Source: Lentibacillus halodurans
GTDB taxonomy: Bacteria; Bacillota; Bacilli; Bacillales; Amphibacillaceae
Direction: 5' to 3'
DNA: 64,000 nt
NCBI RefSeq assembly: GCF_900112045.1
Contig: NZ_FOJW01000006.1
Span: 186,001 to 250,000, forward strand
Position 1 is the first letter of the stretch; every line of letters starts with the position of its first letter. The position numbers and the translations under genes were made by a program. A model generated the notes under the pieces. It made no database searches. It saw only the letters and a program-made list of their open reading frames with translations, and was not told where the DNA came from. Below are positions 61,982 through 64,000 of the stretch, one piece after another.

Positions 61982-62054
61982 TGAGCCATGGAGGATTCGA
62001 ACCTCCGACCCTCTGATTAAAAGTCAGATGCTCTGCCAACTGAGCTAATGGCTC
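61982..62054 (-). tRNA. tRNA-Lys (TTT)
   Basis: 73-nt cloverleaf. Acceptor GAGCCAT/ATGGCTC, anticodon loop CTGACTTTTAATCAG gives TTT, T-arm GGAGGTTCGAATCCTCC. CCA is not encoded. Its first 12 nt recur in the tandem repeats upstream. Confidence 0.96.
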
Positions 62055-62466
62055 ACATTATATTATGACAAGTTTTTGATTTATTGTAGTGCTATCCTAT
62101 AGTAACGTTTAGGGCTCGTCGTGTTGCAAGTTTGTTCGGTGGAGCTGCACTCCTCGCAAGCCTGCACATGGCAGCTTACTCGGAGATGGGAGCGGCTAGC
62201 TAATGGCTCACATTATATTATGACAAGTTTTTGATCTATTGTGGTGCTATCCTATAGTAACGTTTAGGGCTCGTCGTGTTGCAAGTGTTTCGGTGGAGCT
62301 GCACTCCTCGCAAGCCTGCACATGGCAGCTTACTCGGAGATGGGAGCGGCTAGCTAATGGCTCACATTATATTATGACAAGTTTTTGATCTATTGTGGTG
62401 CTATCCTATAGTAACGTTTAGGGCTCGTCGTGTTGCAAGTGTTTCGGTGCAGCCTGCACATGGTAG
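62043..62466 (-). repeat. Three tandem ~155-bp repeats including the 5' end of tRNA-Lys
   Basis: Units begin at 62043, 62198 and 62352 (periods 155 and 154). They differ at few positions (for example GATTTATTGTAG versus GATCTATTGTGG). Each contains the first 12 nt of tRNA-Lys (in plus reading AGCTAATGGCTC) and about 140 bp of its upstream DNA; only the outermost copy continues into a whole tRNA. The third unit lacks about 20 bp and ends near 62466. No gene lies inside. Confidence 0.9.
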
Positions 62467-62491
62467 TTTTTTTGCATAAAATAAAAAAAGA

Positions 62492-62563
62492 CTGGGCTAG
62501 CTGGATTCGAACCAGCGCATCACGGGATCAAAACCCGATGCCTTACCGCTTGGCTATAGCCCA
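62492..62563 (-). tRNA. tRNA-Gln (TTG)
   Basis: 72 nt. Acceptor TGGGCTA/TAGCCCA, anticodon loop CGGGTTTTGATCCCG gives TTG, T-arm GCTGGTTCGAATCCAGC. CCA is not encoded. A T-rich stretch follows, which may end the transcript of the upstream tRNAs. Confidence 0.96.
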
Positions 62564-62576
62564 ATAAAAGATATGG

Positions 62577-62658
62577 TGGAGGGGGAGAGATTCGAACTCC
62601 CGAACCCTGAGGGAGCGGATTTACAGTCCGCCGCGTTTAGCCACTTCGCTACCCCTCC
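62577..62658 (-). tRNA. tRNA-Tyr (GTA)
   Basis: 82 nt with the long variable arm of a class II tRNA. Acceptor GGAGGGG/CCCCTCC, anticodon GTA in GGACTGTAAATCC. CCA is encoded directly after (62574-62576). Confidence 0.96.
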
Positions 62659-62708
62659 GTAAGTATTGTAACTAACCACGTCTGGTTTTATACATAAAAA
62701 ATAAATGG

Positions 62709-62781
62709 TGCCGGCCAGAGGACTTGAACCCCCAACCTACTGATTACAAGTCAGTTGCTCTGCCAATTGAGCTAGACCGGC
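62709..62781 (-). tRNA. tRNA-Thr (TGT)
   Basis: 73 nt. Acceptor GCCGGTC/GGCCGGC (one G-U pair), anticodon TGT in CTGACTTGTAATCAG. CCA encoded at 62706-62708. Confidence 0.95.
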
Positions 62782-62787
62782 AAATGG

Positions 62788-62860
62788 TGGAGGATGCAGG
62801 GCTCGAACCTGCGACCCCTTGCTTGTAAGGCAAGTGCTCTCCCAGCTGAGCTAATCCTCC
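62788..62860 (-). tRNA. tRNA-Val (TAC)
   Basis: 73 nt. Acceptor GGAGGAT/ATCCTCC, anticodon TAC in TTGCCTTACAAGCAA. CCA encoded at 62785-62787. Confidence 0.96.
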
Positions 62861-62865
62861 ATAGG

Positions 62866-62937
62866 TGACCCGTACGGGATTCGAACCCGTGTTACCGCCG
62901 TGAAAGGGCGGTGTCTTAACCACTTGACCAACGGGCC
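62866..62937 (-). tRNA. tRNA-Glu (TTC)
   Basis: 72 nt. Acceptor GGCCCGT/ACGGGTC (one G-U pair), anticodon TTC in CGCCCTTTCACGGCG. CCA is not encoded in full (CCT). First gene of the tRNA operon. Confidence 0.96.
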
Positions 62938-62991
62938 ATAAAGCGCGTGTGCCATGCTTTGAGATATGTATTGCCAAAACCGACAAACTTT

Positions 62992-63020
62992 ATTATATAC
63001 AGGTTGTCCTTCTTTGTAAA
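62992..63020 (-). promoter_or_regulatory. Promoter of the tRNA operon
   Basis: On the minus strand TTTACA (63015-63020), 17-nt spacer, TATAAT (62992-62997), about 55 bp upstream of tRNA-Glu. Confidence 0.8.
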
Positions 63021-63125
63021 GGGGATAAATGAATTTTTTCATTTTCAAATTCAGCTTTTACCTTTATAATAAATTTATCCAATGAAATAGAGAAAATTCA
63101 AATTTTAAGTGCGCGGGGGAAGAAC

Positions 63126-63842
63126 ATGTCAGATATTTTTCTGGAAGTGAATGGCTCACCATTCACAGCATTTGGTGTAAGTCATTTAATCGCATTATTC
63201 ATTTATTTCGCCGGGATGACAGTTTTTCTTTTATTTTCTAAAAAAATCCTGAACCACTTCCGCGTTTACGACACAATTCGCTGGGGATTATTCAGCATCT
63301 TAATTTTATCTGAGGTAAGTTACCAGACCTACACGGCATTAAATGGTATTTGGAGTTTAAATGAGCATATGTTTCTTCATCTTTGTGGTATAGCCGGTAT
63401 AACTGGAGCAATCGCCCTGATTAATCATAACAAACGGTTAATCCAGATCACATTCTTTATTGGACTTATGCCATCATTTTTGGCACTCGTTACCCCTGAA
63501 TTGCCTTATGATTTTCCGCATTATCGTTATTTGAAATTTTTTATTCACCACATCACGATTTCGTGGACTAGTATATTTTTAGTCGTTTCAAATCATACAA
63601 CAATTACCTTTCAATCATTTTTTAAAACGTATGGCTATTTGTTAAGCTATGCTGCCATCATCGGTTTTCTGATCAATCCGCTTTTAAGTTCCAACTATTT
63701 ATACTTGGCTCATACCCCAACCGCCAGCACACCACTTGATCTGCTCGGGAACGGCATCTTGTATTATGTGAATCTGTGTACCCTGGCATTTGTCGTTTTC
63801 CTTATTCAGTATTTGGTATACAGATTGGTCACACGTCAATAA
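63126..63842 (+). CDS. YwaF/TIGR02206-family integral membrane protein
   Basis: 238-aa protein with seven predicted transmembrane helices (starting near 17, 50, 78, 101, 133, 165 and 208). Typical family features are FGVSHLIALFIYF near the start, the LNEHMFLHLCGIAGITG motif around 78-95 and PYDFPHYRYLKFFIHHITI around 125-145. The function of the family is not known. Start ATG 63126 behind GGGGGAAG. It is followed by a convergent membrane protein gene. Confidence 0.85.
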   Translation: MSDIFLEVNGSPFTAFGVSHLIALFIYFAGMTVFLLFSKKILNHFRVYDTIRWGLFSILILSEVSYQTYTALNGIWSLNEHMFLHLCGIAGITGAIALINHNKRLIQITFFIGLMPSFLALVTPELPYDFPHYRYLKFFIHHITISWTSIFLVVSNHTTITFQSFFKTYGYLLSYAAIIGFLINPLLSSNYLYLAHTPTASTPLDLLGNGILYYVNLCTLAFVVFLIQYLVYRLVTRQ

Positions 63843-63847
63843 AATAG

Positions 63848-64000
63848 TCAAGAATACATAATTGCTACAATCCAGACAATCACAACTACCGGTAAAGATG
63901 TGTACAGCGACTGCCAAGGTTTCATACCATGTTTTCTAATTAAAAAAACTGTCACGAAAACTTCCATAATGGTGACAATAATGGCAAGTAGGATCAGAAT
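63848..64000 (-). CDS. C-terminal end of a membrane protein, truncated by the window edge
   Basis: The minus frame is open from the window edge to the TGA at 63848-63850. The visible 50 residues form two hydrophobic helices around a basic loop (LIRKHGMKPWQSLYTSLP). The family is not recognised. Only the 3' end is present. Confidence 0.6.
   Translation of the reverse strand: MLILLAIIVTIMEVFVTVFLIRKHGMKPWQSLYTSLPVVVIVWIVAIMYS

Noticed and set aside
62744-63048. Two overlapping ORFs across the tRNA cluster
   Set aside because: They are translations through tRNA-Thr, tRNA-Val and tRNA-Glu genes and have no independent coding support.

Overview
The window is chromosomal DNA of a low-GC Gram-positive of the family Bacillaceae, most likely a salt-tolerant member of the Virgibacillus / Lentibacillus / Oceanobacillus group. 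The evidence is strong AGGAGG-type ribosome binding sites with many GTG/TTG starts, a glmS ribozyme, LtaS, the sigW-rsiW-cdaA-cdaR-glmM block, a complete set of mevalonate kinases (unusual for Bacillus sensu stricto), and very acidic secreted proteases. Genus placement is inference. No rRNA, CRISPR array or intact transposase was seen.

Layout. 1-7.4 kb: housekeeping genes (DUF1992 protein, DJ-1/PfpI protein, YcaQ-type glycosylase, endonuclease III relative, HAD phosphatase, lipoteichoic acid synthase). 7.6-12.6 kb: a DCC protein, then potassium uptake (a KtrB facing a divergent KtrA-KtrB pair, plus an orphan RCK protein). 12.8-22.9 kb: a zone rich in broken genes (DinB paralogue, GNAT, ABC ATPase, kinase, methyltransferase, SDR), interleaved with an intact M6 protease, the alkylation-repair pair adaA/ogt, and an orphan leader-peptide/terminator unit. 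23-41.5 kb: an accessory island. A MecA-like penicillin-binding protein and a class A beta-lactamase form one operon behind two BlaI-type operators. Their presumed sensor and repressor, BlaR1 and BlaI, lie about 13 kb away. Between them lie an array of small, same-strand, AT-rich genes separated by a conserved hairpin repeat, and a two-component system with an amidase and a polysaccharide deacetylase.

41.5-42.9 kb is a deletion scar with fused fragments of three or four genes. 43-56.3 kb is conserved core: glmS with its ribozyme, an M4 protease, an S9 peptidase, glmM, cdaR, cdaA, rsiW, sigW (with a sigma-W promoter) and arginase. 56.5-57.1 kb holds a broken arsR and a flavoprotein remnant. 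57.2-61.8 kb holds four mevalonate-pathway genes in two transcription units. 62-62.9 kb holds six tRNA genes plus an unusual tandem repeat that carries a piece of tRNA-Lys. The right edge has a YwaF-like membrane protein and the 3' end of another membrane protein.

The most unusual feature is the 26.5-33.9 kb array. At least eleven copies of a roughly 73-nt repeat, or its halves, follow successive genes, often touching the stop codon. The stem carries compensatory changes between copies. The genes are mostly tiny membrane proteins, with a VanZ-like protein, a probable HEPN-type RNase, a lipoprotein and an acetyltransferase. The layout resembles an integron cassette array, but no integrase is visible and the repeat does not match attC as I know it.
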